Position numbers and translations under genes: made by a program | Shown: positions 49,359-59,358 of the stretch, one piece after another | How positions within the stretch are numbered: the first letter of the stretch is position 1 | How the letters are laid out: each line of letters begins with the position of its first letter | Source of the DNA: Winogradskyella eckloniae | Lineage (GTDB): Bacteria > Bacteroidota > Bacteroidia > Flavobacteriales > Flavobacteriaceae | Length of the DNA stretch: 64,000 nt | Reading direction: 5' to 3' | Assembly (NCBI RefSeq): GCF_013249045.1 | Contig: NZ_JABRWP010000002.1 | Coordinates: 488,354 to 552,353 of the forward strand | The notes under the pieces: model-generated | Database searches by the model: none | What the model was told of the DNA's origin: nothing | What the model saw: the letters and a program-made list of their open reading frames with translations, nothing else

Positions 49359-50408
49359 TTAGGTTTCATCGTTAAAAAACACTTTGTAATAATGCATTTT
49401 CTTCTCTTCGTCATAACCACGTTCTAAATATTCTGCTGAAGCATCAGGCGCATCAACATCTAATTTTATTTGAATATTAGTGTCTAGTTTTATTTCTGTT
49501 TTAATCTTCTGTTTTTGCTTTTTTAATGCAATTTCCGAAACATCAAACTGGTTTCTAATGAGGACTTTGTTGTCCGTTTCATAGATTTTTTTGTAATCTT
49601 CAAATAATTGAATTTTATCTTCCTCTTCAAAGACTTCTTCCTTAAAAGTTTCGATATTTACTATTTCATTTTCTTTGAAAAAATCTACAGTTTTGGCCAA
49701 GAAATTACTTTGCTCTTGTCCACCATAATTGGGTTGTAAAACTTCTTTTGAAAACTCTCTACAAAGCTCAATACAATTTTTGGTGTGTTGGTTGCTATCA
49801 TCTGGATATCTTATGTTTAGGAAGCTTTTAATCCAGTATTGTGTGTCATATGTGTTGTTATCTACACTAAACACAATTTTACCTTCCATATCAGAGGTAT
49901 TTAGTATTAAACAACCTTTGTCTACTTTTTTGGCTTGAATGCCTTTCTGTACTAAGATATCATAATTGTTATCTTCTAAATAGGTCTGAAAAAATTCTGT
50001 TTTATTTTCAATTTTAAAGATGCCAATTGCGTCTGTAAAATAGTCTTCGTATTGTATGTTTTCAAAATGACATATAAGGACATCTCCTGTTTTAATTTGT
50101 GCAGAGTTACTTTGTTCAAAAAGATGTGTTACGATGTGTTTTGAGATGTCAACAAAATCAGCATCTTCTTTAAAAAGTTGATCGCTGTATGTGTTGATTT
50201 CATTGAGGCCAATATCGCTATGATGATGAAAACGATAGTTTTCTGCGACACTTACAAATGGTTTAAGAAGATAAGGAAGCATTAAGTTATACGTAGCTTC
50301 ATCAAAATGAACAATAGCATCTGAGAAGGCATTTTTTGTTCCATTAAATTTGTTTCCAACTTTATGGATAATACAACTTTTAAGTGAGGCTTTTTGTCTT
50401 TTTATCAT
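49359..50408 (-). CDS. NdpA-type nucleoid-associated protein
   Basis: The 349-residue cytoplasmic protein is of the 37-kDa nucleoid-associated family (YejK/NdpA). Characteristic parts are the N-terminal LKSCIIHKVGNKFNGTKNAF, the middle QIKTGDVLICHFENIQYEDY with AIGIFKIENKTEFF, and the strand pair KGCLILNTSDMEGKIVFSVD, then YWIKSFLNIRYPDD. Family members bind the nucleoid; the exact role is unclear. It is a single gene, upstream of the large lipoprotein gene's terminal region. Confidence 0.85.
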   Translation of the reverse strand: MIKRQKASLKSCIIHKVGNKFNGTKNAFSDAIVHFDEATYNLMLPYLLKPFVSVAENYRFHHHSDIGLNEINTYSDQLFKEDADFVDISKHIVTHLFEQSNSAQIKTGDVLICHFENIQYEDYFTDAIGIFKIENKTEFFQTYLEDNNYDILVQKGIQAKKVDKGCLILNTSDMEGKIVFSVDNNTYDTQYWIKSFLNIRYPDDSNQHTKNCIELCREFSKEVLQPNYGGQEQSNFLAKTVDFFKENEIVNIETFKEEVFEEEDKIQLFEDYKKIYETDNKVLIRNQFDVSEIALKKQKQKIKTEIKLDTNIQIKLDVDAPDASAEYLERGYDEEKKMHYYKVFFNDET

Positions 50409-50610
50409 TTGTAAAATTATGGACTTGGTTAGAGTTTACAATGTTACAAAATGAAGGAGTTAAAACTAAGAAAACAATCAATTTATTTTAGCTGCGCTTA
50501 CCTATAATTTAGAACTAATAATTAGTTGGTTGTATAGTATTAGTTGTGCTAAAAATTATTGCAGTGCTTCACAATAAATTTACCTTGAAACAAGGGTTAA
50601 AAAAAAGATT

Positions 50611-52974
50611 TTAGTGCAGTTTGTAGACTACAATAGTATGGTCATCACTTTGTGTAATAAGTTCTAAGCCAAGTTCACTATCAAGTTTTTGAAGCGTTGC
50701 TGCTGCTGTACCAAAAACCGGGAAATTTGGAATAGATTTTCCTTGACTATCAAATAAATAAACCTTTTTAGTTTGTAAATCTGTTGTGGTAATATAGATT
50801 TTGTCATTTAAATAAAAAATTTCAGGAGTGGTATATTCTCCGTAATCTAAATTTACAGTTTTGGATTTTATTTTTAGTTGGTTTTCACTAAGAGTAACAA
50901 GCGTTTTGCTTGTGGTAAATAGATTGTGATTGCTTGTTAAATTAAGGTGTTTAGAAACGGATTTCCCTTTGGTGTCTACTTGTATCAGTTGGCCTAGAGT
51001 ATTCGTAGTGGTAAACTTGTTTTGATATAAAAATATAGGGTTTTTACTAAATCTAATTTTATCCTTTACATTAATTCTGGTGTTACCTTGTCTGTTTAAA
51101 ATGTGAAGCGTTTCTCCTGCGCCAAAAACAATAAAGTCCTTTGAGCCAATTCTAAAATGTTTAGGCTGAGTTTTTATGGCAAATTGGTTTGCTTTATAAT
51201 TAAAACCTTTTACTTGTTTTCCTTTGGCATCGTACATCAGTAAGTTTTTTCCTTGCGTAACTAAGAGTCTATAATTCTTTTGTTTGTCGTAGTCAAATAC
51301 AGATAAAGGTTGGGTTATTTTGTCATTAAATTTCAAAGGATATGGAGAAACGTCATTGCCGTTTCTGTCTAATACATATACCTCGTTTTCTGTAGCAAAG
51401 GCGAGTTGTAGTCTTCCGTTTTTATAGATGTCAATTTGCTCTATTTGCCCTAATACCTTGCCTTTTAATTGTTTTTTCCAAAGGATATTTCCTGCGCTAG
51501 AAATAAGATATAAAACATTATTAACGTCTTGTACAATTATGTCGTGAGCTTTTGTAGTATGGTTTTTTACAGTTTGTGGTTGGGTTAAAATGGCAGCTTC
51601 AAGTGGTGTTGTAAAGACTTCATTAACCGAGTTAGTTGCCGCACGTTTGGTGTACTTTTCCATAATACCATTGATATGCGTATAATTGTTTTCATGAATA
51701 AACTGAACCGCGTTGGCATTATAACCATTCATGTCTTTATTGAGGATTTCGGTTAATCCTTTAGAATCTTTAAAAATAAAAACTGAAGATTCATCACTTA
51801 AGTTTTTGCTTATAGAAACAAAACTATCTAAGGCTGCTAAGGTATTGTCATTTAAGGCATCAGTTAAGATTGATTTTAAATCTTCTATAGACGATGTAAA
51901 AATGACGAAACGCTCAAACACAGCAAAATAATCTGATGCTCTAAACGACATAAAAGGTTTTAAACTCGAATCGAAGATGTTTGGGTTTTCGTTAGCATAA
52001 ATATCAATATCCCTAAAAGTTTCAAATAAAGATTTTTCTTCAATAGATTCCTTTATTAAATTAGGATCTAAGGAGTGCAATACTAGTGCATTATCAATAG
52101 TAGCTATTTCGTTTGTAAAATTTAAAAACGCTGGCCTATTGCTATCCTCTTTATGAAGCAAGGCATCTAAATTTTTGCTAAAGGTTGTAAAATCATCAAA
52201 CGCAATGCTCAACAAAGAACTTGTGTTTTGAGGCGCAATGTGTATGGTGTTTGTTTTTTGTGGAATTGTATTTTTAAAGCTATTAAGATAATTAATGCTT
52301 GAGTCTTTAGATTTTATTAGACCGTTATAATTAAAGCGTTTACTCGTAAGGTTAAAATCTAATAGTGCTAGTTTGGCATTGTCGTTAGCAATAAAATCAC
52401 TTAACATCAATTTTGAATAGCTTGTTTGGTTAGATTTAAAAACAACAGAAGCGACAGATTTATTATCTGCAGTTGTAATCATCTTTGAAATGTTTAAGTC
52501 TTCTTGTTCAGGATTAATGGACTTTAAAAGATTAATGTTGTTAGAACCTGCAAAAGTGTTACCAATAATTTGGTGATAGAAAACAGTGGTGTCTATGGTT
52601 GTTTTTTTAATTTTTGAATCTACTAGTGTTTCGGTACTATGATTTTTTAATTCATCGGTAACAAATAACAGGCTGTCATTTTTTGTTAGGATTAAAAACT
52701 TAGAATTTATGGAATCAGGAAAAGCAATAAAAACCTGATTTGTGGTATTAAAGTTTTTAAAAATTTCTGAAATGTTGCTAGATTCACCTTTGTAGATGCT
52801 AGAAAGTACAGCATTGTTGCTTAAGCTGTTGCTAAAGTCACTTAATTCATTAATAACAATTACGGCTTGCGTTTTATTAGGAATAAATTGATAGGGTTTC
52901 TTGGTTTTGCTATAGTCATTTTGACAGCCTAGAACTAATAATGATAAAATGCATAAAAAACCGAATTGCTTCAT
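50611..52974 (-). CDS. Large lipoprotein with C-terminal beta-propeller-like half, uncharacterised
   Basis: The 787-residue protein has a lipoprotein signal (LCILSLLVLGCQNDY, lipid cysteine C17). The N-terminal half (to about residue 490) is a mixed region with IPNKTQAVIVINELSDFSNS and NENYTHING-like spacing resembling DUF3352-type periplasmic proteins. The second half has repeated strand blocks such as NVLYLISSAGNILWKKQLKG, NEVYVLDRNGNDVSPYPLKF, LLMYDAKGKQVKGFNY and LHILNRQGNTRINVKD, spaced about 45-50 residues, which suggests a PQQ/WD-type propeller. No catalytic motif was seen. It lies 36 bases upstream of rnhB's stop side, on the same strand. Confidence 0.75.
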   Translation of the reverse strand: MKQFGFLCILSLLVLGCQNDYSKTKKPYQFIPNKTQAVIVINELSDFSNSLSNNAVLSSIYKGESSNISEIFKNFNTTNQVFIAFPDSINSKFLILTKNDSLLFVTDELKNHSTETLVDSKIKKTTIDTTVFYHQIIGNTFAGSNNINLLKSINPEQEDLNISKMITTADNKSVASVVFKSNQTSYSKLMLSDFIANDNAKLALLDFNLTSKRFNYNGLIKSKDSSINYLNSFKNTIPQKTNTIHIAPQNTSSLLSIAFDDFTTFSKNLDALLHKEDSNRPAFLNFTNEIATIDNALVLHSLDPNLIKESIEEKSLFETFRDIDIYANENPNIFDSSLKPFMSFRASDYFAVFERFVIFTSSIEDLKSILTDALNDNTLAALDSFVSISKNLSDESSVFIFKDSKGLTEILNKDMNGYNANAVQFIHENNYTHINGIMEKYTKRAATNSVNEVFTTPLEAAILTQPQTVKNHTTKAHDIIVQDVNNVLYLISSAGNILWKKQLKGKVLGQIEQIDIYKNGRLQLAFATENEVYVLDRNGNDVSPYPLKFNDKITQPLSVFDYDKQKNYRLLVTQGKNLLMYDAKGKQVKGFNYKANQFAIKTQPKHFRIGSKDFIVFGAGETLHILNRQGNTRINVKDKIRFSKNPIFLYQNKFTTTNTLGQLIQVDTKGKSVSKHLNLTSNHNLFTTSKTLVTLSENQLKIKSKTVNLDYGEYTTPEIFYLNDKIYITTTDLQTKKVYLFDSQGKSIPNFPVFGTAAATLQKLDSELGLELITQSDDHTIVVYKLH

Positions 52975-53010
52975 AAAATAAAGATAAATTTAAACTACAA
53001 ATATAAAAAG

Positions 53011-53613
53011 TTATATATCCAATTTGTATTGCTCAGGTAATAATCTAAATGATTTTCTGTGATATTTCGTTATGCCATATTTTTTTATAGCAGCTCTGTG
53101 CTCTTTTGTTGGGTAACCTTTGTTTTGTTTCCAATTGTACATAGGGAATTCTTCGTGGATTTGCTCCATATAGTCATCTCTATAGGTTTTTGCTAAAACT
53201 GACGCGGCGGCAATGCTTAAATATTTCGAATCACCTTTAACTATTGTGTCAAAAGGTATTGAATTAAATGGTTTAAATCTGTTGCCGTCTACAATAATGA
53301 ATTCTGGTATTGGTTCTAATTGAGCAATGGCGCCATGCATAGCTTTAATTGAGGCGTTTAATATATTTATGGTGTCTATTTCTTCTTCAAAAATATGAGC
53401 TACAGCAAAACTTACACTTTGCGTTTCAACAATGGGTTTTAACAATTGTCTTTTTGATTCTGAAAGTTGCTTGGAGTCATTTAATAAATTGTGTTTAAAT
53501 GAGGTGGGTAAAATAATGGCGGCTGCAGTAACTGGGCCAGCGAGACAGCCTCTTCCGGCTTCATCAGTTCCACATTCAAAATGGTAAGCAGAATAACGTG
53601 TTTTTAGGCTCAA
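53011..53613 (-). CDS. rnhB: Ribonuclease HII
   Basis: RNase HII removes ribonucleotides from DNA and degrades RNA in hybrids. The 200-residue protein has the active-site segment [20 protein letters not shown] (D and E of DEAGRG), the aspartate of [12 protein letters not shown], and the aspartate/serine segment [20 protein letters not shown]. The length is typical. The downstream lipoprotein gene is on the same strand and starts 36 bases after it. Confidence 0.96.
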   Translation of the reverse strand: MSLKTRYSAYHFECGTDEAGRGCLAGPVTAAAIILPTSFKHNLLNDSKQLSESKRQLLKPIVETQSVSFAVAHIFEEEIDTINILNASIKAMHGAIAQLEPIPEFIIVDGNRFKPFNSIPFDTIVKGDSKYLSIAAASVLAKTYRDDYMEQIHEEFPMYNWKQNKGYPTKEHRAAIKKYGITKYHRKSFRLLPEQYKLDI

Positions 53614-53827
53614 AATGTTAAAGTTTAAAACAAAGTTAAAATTTTAACGCAACCCTTTTACACTTTTTACATCTAATGTGTGAGATAGCGCTTAAAAGGA
53701 TGAAAAAATCATTGAAAATTAATATTTATGAATCTTCAAAAGCATTAACATTTTTTTGGCAAAAACACTTGCTTATTTAATATTTAATTAAGATGTTTGC
53801 AAATAGACTAACTCAAATAATTGTTTT

Positions 53828-56800
53828 ATGAAATTAAAATTAACATGGTTATTAACGCTATTTATGGCGTTCGTGATGCAGTTTTCTTTTGCACAAGAGA
53901 AAACTGTCACAGGTACAGTTACAACTTTGGATGATGGTTTACCGCTTCCAGGAGCAAGTGTAATTGTAAAAGGGACCTCGAAAGGTCAACAAACAGATTT
54001 TGATGGTAAATTTACTATCAAAGTAAATCAAGGAGATGTATTGGTAGTCTCTTATGTCGGAATGAAAGATTCCGAGGTTACAATCGGAGGAGGTAGTGTT
54101 TATGACATTGTCTTAGAATCTGACAGTACTTTAGATGAAGTAATTGTTGTCGCTTATGGAGCGCAAAAGAAAGAAGCTCTGACAGGGTCTGTTGGAGAAG
54201 TTAAAAGTGAAGAATTGGCATTGGTTCAGTCTTCAAATGTTATTCAGGGACTTTCAGGTAAAGTTGCTGGTGTGCAGGTTGTTCAAAGTAGTGGTCAACC
54301 GGGTGATGCACCTATTGTAAGAATGAGGGGTATTGGATCTATTAATGCAGATGCTTCTCCACTATACGTAGTTGATGGGGTTCCGTTTAATGGAAATATA
54401 AACTCAATTAACTCGCAAGATATTGAAAGTACTACGTTCTTGAAGGATGCTGCAGCTGCAGCTCTTTATGGAAATAGGGGAGCAAATGGTGTTATTATTA
54501 TAACAACTAAAAAAGGGAAGACAGGTAAGATTTCTGTAACTTTTGATAGTCGTGTAGGTGTGAATACTAGGTCAACAAAAGATTATGATATCATAGATAA
54601 TTCAAAAGATTATTTGTTAGCTAGATATCAGGCTTTAAGAAATAATTTTATTTTTAATAATGGTCTAGATGCTCAAACAGCTGCTAATGTGGCGGCACAA
54701 AACCTTATTACAAATAATAATGACTTAGGGACTGGTGTGTTACCAGCTTCTCCAATAAACTATAATCCATTCAATGTTGATGGTAGTTTGTTAATCGATC
54801 CAAATACAGGTCAGTTTAATCCGAATGCTCAGCTTAACTATAATGAAGATTGGGATGACTATTTGTTTAAGAATAATACAACAACTAATAGTTTCTTGAG
54901 TTTGTCATCGGCAAATGAAAAGTCAGATTATTATTTTTCTTTAGGTTATGAGAATAATGATGGTTATGTTGTTAATTCAGGTTTTAAAAGAGTTACTTCT
55001 CAGCTTAATGTGAATTCTCAAGTTAAAGAATGGTTGAAATTAGGTGCTAATTTTAGATATGCTAATTCTGTTCAAAATAGTGTTGATGGAAATGGAACAA
55101 GTAGCTATAGTAATCCAATTGGATGGTCTAGAGCAATTGCGCCAATATATCCAGTTTATGCTCATGATGCAGGTGGAAATAGAATATTAGATATAAATGG
55201 AAATCCTCAGTATGATGATGGGACGGGTACAATTGCACCAACGACAAGACCTTATGGGCAATTACAAAACCCAGTGGCTACTGCGTTGTTAGATGTTTTT
55301 GAAGCAATTAGTGATAATTTTTCTGGTCGTGTATCATCAGATTTTGGAATTACGAAGAATTTGAAATTTTCTTATAATTTATCTATTGATTTTAGAAATA
55401 CTAATTTTGCTAGTTTAGATACGCCGTTATATGGAGATGCAGCAATAAACCCAACAACAGGTTTAGGTGCGAATGGTAGGATTTTTGCAAGTTCTACAAC
55501 GCAGACTACATTTACCCAACAACAATTACTTAATTGGGTAAAAAGTTATGGGAATCATAACTTGACTTTATTATTAGGTCATGAAAATTCAGAGTGGAAT
55601 TTAAGATATTTAAGTGGAAGTAAGTCTAATTTGTTATTGCCAGACGCAGCAGTTTTAGATTTTGCGGCTCAATTAGATGGTGCTTCAAACTATGAAAGAG
55701 ATTATAGTCTAGATGGATATTTTTCTAGAGTAACTTATGATTATGATAATAAATACTATGTTAATGCTAGTATAAGAAGAGATGCTTCTTCTGTTTTTCA
55801 CCCAGATAACAGATGGGGTACATTTTTTGGTGTAGGTGCTGCATGGCGATTAACAAAAGAAGATTTTATGGACGATATTTCTTGGTTAAATGAGTTTAAG
55901 ATAAAAGGAAGTTATGGGGAGCAAGGAAATGATGCTATTTTATATCCAGGATCAGGGGTTCGTAATTATTATGCATATAGAGATCAATATGGTCTTCAAG
56001 AAGCTGGTGGTGATTTAGCAATTAGTTTGCAATTCCTTGGTAATGAAGATTTAACTTGGGAAACTAACCAAAATTTTAATGTTGGTATTGAGACACAATT
56101 GTTTAATAATAGATTAACAATAGACGCAGAATATTTTCAAAGAAATGTAAGTGATATGTTGTTTAATACGCCATTGCCTCCTTCTTCTGGTAATCCTTCT
56201 TTTCCAGAAAATATTGGAGATATGAAAAATACTGGTTTTGAAGTTACTGTTACTGGTGATATTGTTAATACGGAGAATTTTAGATTTGGTGTATCTGCTA
56301 ATGCAACAGCTGTTAAGAATGAGATAACAAAATTACCACAGGAGTTTATTGATGATGGGGTGTATCGATTAAAGGAAGGAGAATCGAGATATGCATTTTA
56401 TTTAAGAGAGTTTGCAGGTGTTAATCCTAATAATGGTGCCGCATTATACTATGTTGATGTATTGGATACTGATGGGAATCCTACAGGAGATAGAGATGTA
56501 ACAGAGAATCATACTTTAGCAACGGAATATTTTGTTGGAAAAGATGCGATGCCAGACGTTTATGGTGGTTTTAGTACTAATTTTGGTTATAAGAATTTTG
56601 ACCTTGGGTTGGATTTTTCTTATCAAATAGGTGGATATGGTTATGACAGTGTTTATTGGGCTGGTTTTGATCCAGAATCTGGTGGAAATTATCACAGTGA
56701 CGTGTTAACAGATACTTGGACGCCAGAAAATACTACTGCTAAATTACCTAGAATTGATTCTCAGGATGGTAATGATTCTTATAGAGCATCAGATTTATAT

Positions 56801-57034
56801 TTGGTTGATGCTTCTTATTTAAGTTTACAAAATATTAATCTAGGATATACGTTTTCTAACGATATCGCAAATAAAATAGGTTTCGATTCAATAAGATTGT
56901 ATGCTCTTGCTAGTAATGTGGCATTATGGTCTAAGAGACAAGGTTATGATCCAAGATTAAGTTTAACTGCTGCTTCATCAAATGAATATGCGTTATTAAG
57001 TACCAAATCATTTGGTGTAACATTAAAATTTTAA
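53828..57034 (+). CDS. SusC/RagA-type TonB-dependent outer-membrane receptor
   Basis: The 1068-residue protein has a signal peptide (LLTLFMAFVMQFSFAQ), a carboxypeptidase-regulatory-like N-terminal domain (about 25-110: VTGTVTTLDDGLPLPGASVI, DFDGKFTIKVNQGDVLVVSY), the TonB-box/plug region DEVIVVAYGAQKKEALTGSV, and a plug with SSNVIQGLSGKVAGVQVVQS and MRGIGSINADASPLYVVDGV. The remainder is beta-barrel, ending in a terminal FGVTLKF strand. It forms the importing channel with the SusD partner 4 bases downstream. The substrate is unknown; no glycoside hydrolases lie nearby. Confidence 0.95.
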   Translation: MKLKLTWLLTLFMAFVMQFSFAQEKTVTGTVTTLDDGLPLPGASVIVKGTSKGQQTDFDGKFTIKVNQGDVLVVSYVGMKDSEVTIGGGSVYDIVLESDSTLDEVIVVAYGAQKKEALTGSVGEVKSEELALVQSSNVIQGLSGKVAGVQVVQSSGQPGDAPIVRMRGIGSINADASPLYVVDGVPFNGNINSINSQDIESTTFLKDAAAAALYGNRGANGVIIITTKKGKTGKISVTFDSRVGVNTRSTKDYDIIDNSKDYLLARYQALRNNFIFNNGLDAQTAANVAAQNLITNNNDLGTGVLPASPINYNPFNVDGSLLIDPNTGQFNPNAQLNYNEDWDDYLFKNNTTTNSFLSLSSANEKSDYYFSLGYENNDGYVVNSGFKRVTSQLNVNSQVKEWLKLGANFRYANSVQNSVDGNGTSSYSNPIGWSRAIAPIYPVYAHDAGGNRILDINGNPQYDDGTGTIAPTTRPYGQLQNPVATALLDVFEAISDNFSGRVSSDFGITKNLKFSYNLSIDFRNTNFASLDTPLYGDAAINPTTGLGANGRIFASSTTQTTFTQQQLLNWVKSYGNHNLTLLLGHENSEWNLRYLSGSKSNLLLPDAAVLDFAAQLDGASNYERDYSLDGYFSRVTYDYDNKYYVNASIRRDASSVFHPDNRWGTFFGVGAAWRLTKEDFMDDISWLNEFKIKGSYGEQGNDAILYPGSGVRNYYAYRDQYGLQEAGGDLAISLQFLGNEDLTWETNQNFNVGIETQLFNNRLTIDAEYFQRNVSDMLFNTPLPPSSGNPSFPENIGDMKNTGFEVTVTGDIVNTENFRFGVSANATAVKNEITKLPQEFIDDGVYRLKEGESRYAFYLREFAGVNPNNGAALYYVDVLDTDGNPTGDRDVTENHTLATEYFVGKDAMPDVYGGFSTNFGYKNFDLGLDFSYQIGGYGYDSVYWAGFDPESGGNYHSDVLTDTWTPENTTAKLPRIDSQDGNDSYRASDLYLVDASYLSLQNINLGYTFSNDIANKIGFDSIRLYALASNVALWSKRQGYDPRLSLTAASSNEYALLSTKSFGVTLKF

Positions 57035-57038
57035 AACT

Positions 57039-58484
57039 ATGAAAAAGATTAAAATTAATTTATTATTTATGTGCTTGTTGCTTGTTGCAACAGGATGTTC
57101 AGAAGACTTTTTAGAAAATGAAAATTTAGAGTATGTTTCGCAACAACAACTAAATGATTTAGCTAATAGTTCACCTGAAGCGTTACTTACTTTAAATGTT
57201 GGAGTATTAGATGGAACTACAACATTTTTGAGCGAATTTTCTACGAATGGAGGAAATATTCACGATGATTTTGGTCAAAAATCAATAGATTTAGGTCTTG
57301 ATCTAATGACTAATGATGCTGTTCAAGAAATTTCACACTGGTTTAGTGGTTATTATAATTATGTTGGAAGACAACAGACATCTAGAATAACTGATATGGT
57401 TTGGAATTTTTACTATACTATTATTAGAAATACAAATTCAATAATTAGACAAGTTCCGGCTGAAACAAATGATGCAGCACTACAAAGTGTGTTAGGTAGA
57501 GCTAAAGCACTACGTGGTTTTGCTTACTTCAATTTAATTAGAATTTATGGAAATGGTACAGATGGTGTTCCTTTATATAATGAATTTGAAGATTTACCTA
57601 ATAGAGCAGAAGAAAGTTTAGTTATTGCTCAAGTAAAGAGTGATTATGAGTCTGCGTATTCTTTATTATCTGACTACATTAGACCAACAAAAGATCAGAT
57701 TAACCAGGATATTGTTGCCGGACTTTTGGCTAGATTTTATTTAGAAACTGGAGAATATTCAAATGCAATCGCAATGGCTAATCAGGCAAAGAGTACTGTT
57801 ACACTTATGAGTACAACGGAAATAGCTGATGGGTTCGATGATATTTCTAATCCAGAGTGGATGTGGGGTGCGGATATTACGTCACTTACGTCAACAGTTT
57901 ATGCTTCTTTTTTCTCACATATGGGAAATACAAATCCAGGTTATGCCGGACTATTAGGAGTGTATAAAAATGTTGATACGCGTGTTTATAATGCAATTTC
58001 TGCTACTGATGCAAGACAAGCTTGGATTTCAGGACCTGCCTATGGTTTAGGTCAATATGCTAATACTAAATTTATTGATGCAACTTTTTTTGAAGGAGAT
58101 TATGTTTATATGAGAGGTGCTGAAATGCATTTAATTCTTGCTGAAGCAATGGCTCTTAATGGTAATGACGCTGGTGCAGCACAAGCTCTTTATACACTTG
58201 TGTCTTCTAGAGACGCGGCATATACGTTGTCTACGAATACGGGTACGGCTTTAATGGATGAAATAAAAATGCAAAGAAAGATTGAATTATGGGGAGAAGG
58301 TTTTGCTTTTTATGATATGAAAAGATGGAATGAGCCATTGGAAAGAGATTATGTAGGAACTAACCACCCTTCTTGGGGACGTTTTAACTATGGAGTTAAT
58401 GCTAATGAATTTAACTTTCAAATTCCAGAGGATGAGTTAAATAGTAATGAATTTATTGCTATTGAAGATCAAAATCCATTTTAA
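57039..58484 (+). CDS. SusD/RagB-type surface substrate-binding lipoprotein
   Basis: The 481-residue lipoprotein (MCLLLVATGCSEDFLENENL, lipid cysteine C20) has the SusD pattern: an N-terminal SEDFLEN, TPR-like helices (IIRNTNSIIRQVPAET, GRAKALRGFAYFNLIRIYGN) and C-terminal segments IKMQRKIELWGEGFAFYDMK and FQIPEDELNSN. SusD caps the SusC channel and captures ligand at the cell surface. It starts 4 bases after susC, so translation is probably coupled. Confidence 0.95.
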   Translation: MKKIKINLLFMCLLLVATGCSEDFLENENLEYVSQQQLNDLANSSPEALLTLNVGVLDGTTTFLSEFSTNGGNIHDDFGQKSIDLGLDLMTNDAVQEISHWFSGYYNYVGRQQTSRITDMVWNFYYTIIRNTNSIIRQVPAETNDAALQSVLGRAKALRGFAYFNLIRIYGNGTDGVPLYNEFEDLPNRAEESLVIAQVKSDYESAYSLLSDYIRPTKDQINQDIVAGLLARFYLETGEYSNAIAMANQAKSTVTLMSTTEIADGFDDISNPEWMWGADITSLTSTVYASFFSHMGNTNPGYAGLLGVYKNVDTRVYNAISATDARQAWISGPAYGLGQYANTKFIDATFFEGDYVYMRGAEMHLILAEAMALNGNDAGAAQALYTLVSSRDAAYTLSTNTGTALMDEIKMQRKIELWGEGFAFYDMKRWNEPLERDYVGTNHPSWGRFNYGVNANEFNFQIPEDELNSNEFIAIEDQNPF

Positions 58485-58504
58485 TAATATAAATTTTAAG
58501 AAAT

Positions 58505-59278
58505 ATGAAAAATATAAATAATTTATTTAAATATCTTTTTCTATTCACAGTACTAATAGCTAATATTGGATGTGAAGAAGAGGAATATGTAACAGCTCCT
58601 ATGGCTATATCCTTTGAAAATAGTGAGGATGCAACTGAATTGGATACTGGTGATACATATCTGTTAAAAATTGAAACTACTGCTGTATCTAGTGTAGATC
58701 AAGTTTTTAATATAGAAGTTTTAGAAGAAACTGCTGATGGAACTGTAGCTACTACAGCTTCACCTGATACATATAGTTTTAATAGTCAGGTAACCATTCC
58801 TGCAGGTGAGTTATCTGGTTCTACTGAGTTAACCTTTAATTTAGATGATCTTGATTTCGTGGATCCTCAATTAGTTGTGTTTGGTTTAGTAGATGGTGAT
58901 TATACAAAAGTTAGTGGAAAGACCGAAACTGTTTTTGAATTTGCTAGAGTTTGTCCTCTTAACCTAGTTTCTCTTAATATAACTACTGATGATTGGCCAG
59001 ATGAAACTACATACGAGTTATACGATCTAACTTCTGGACAAGTGTTAATTGCTTCTGGCGGACCATTTGATTTAGATTTTACTACAATAACTACACAATT
59101 TTGTTTAGATTCTGGTGACTATGGAGTTATTGTTTACGATTCTTATGGTGATGGACTTGTTGGTGATGGATTTACGGTTACTTTGGATGGTACTATTTTA
59201 GCAAGCGGAATTGTTGGTCCTTCAGCTGATCCAGGAAATGTTTCTTCTTCTGGTTCTGCTACTTTTACAATTAATTAA
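58505..59278 (+). CDS. Surface lipoprotein following the SusC/SusD pair
   Basis: The 257-residue protein has a lipoprotein signal (LFLFTVLIANIGCEEEE, lipid cysteine about 24) followed by acidic residues, a common cue for surface export in Bacteroidetes. The first half reads like a Calx-beta/DUF1735-type domain (APMAISFENSEDATELDTGD, VTIPAGELSGSTELTFNLDD). The second half (LNITTDDWPDETTYELYDLT, DSGDYGVIVYDSYGDGLVGD) is a separate beta module with the DSYGDG turn seen in secreted Bacteroidetes proteins. It is likely an accessory ligand-binding protein of the SusCD system, ending the operon before a terminator. Confidence 0.78.
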   Translation: MKNINNLFKYLFLFTVLIANIGCEEEEYVTAPMAISFENSEDATELDTGDTYLLKIETTAVSSVDQVFNIEVLEETADGTVATTASPDTYSFNSQVTIPAGELSGSTELTFNLDDLDFVDPQLVVFGLVDGDYTKVSGKTETVFEFARVCPLNLVSLNITTDDWPDETTYELYDLTSGQVLIASGGPFDLDFTTITTQFCLDSGDYGVIVYDSYGDGLVGDGFTVTLDGTILASGIVGPSADPGNVSSSGSATFTIN

Positions 59279-59304
59279 ATTAAAAAAAGTAATACATAAT
59301 ATAT

Positions 59305-59346
59305 ATAAAACCACTTTAAGGAGATTGTCTTAAAGTGGTTTTTTTG
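59305..59346 (+). terminator. Hairpin terminator after the SusCD lipoprotein operon
   Basis: Stem AAAACCACTTTAAG / CTTAAAGTGGTTTT around GAGATTGT (59307-59342), followed by T-tract. Confidence 0.9.
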
Positions 59347-59358
59347 TAAATAAATAAT

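Noticed and set aside
50409..50610. tRNA or small RNA gene in the 202-base gap
   Set aside because: I found no cloverleaf, T-loop GTTCGA sequence or terminator; nothing supportable is present.
53828..59278. Polysaccharide utilisation locus
   Set aside because: The SusC/SusD pair is present, but there are no carbohydrate-active enzymes or a hybrid sensor in the window; a protease is the only secreted enzyme nearby.
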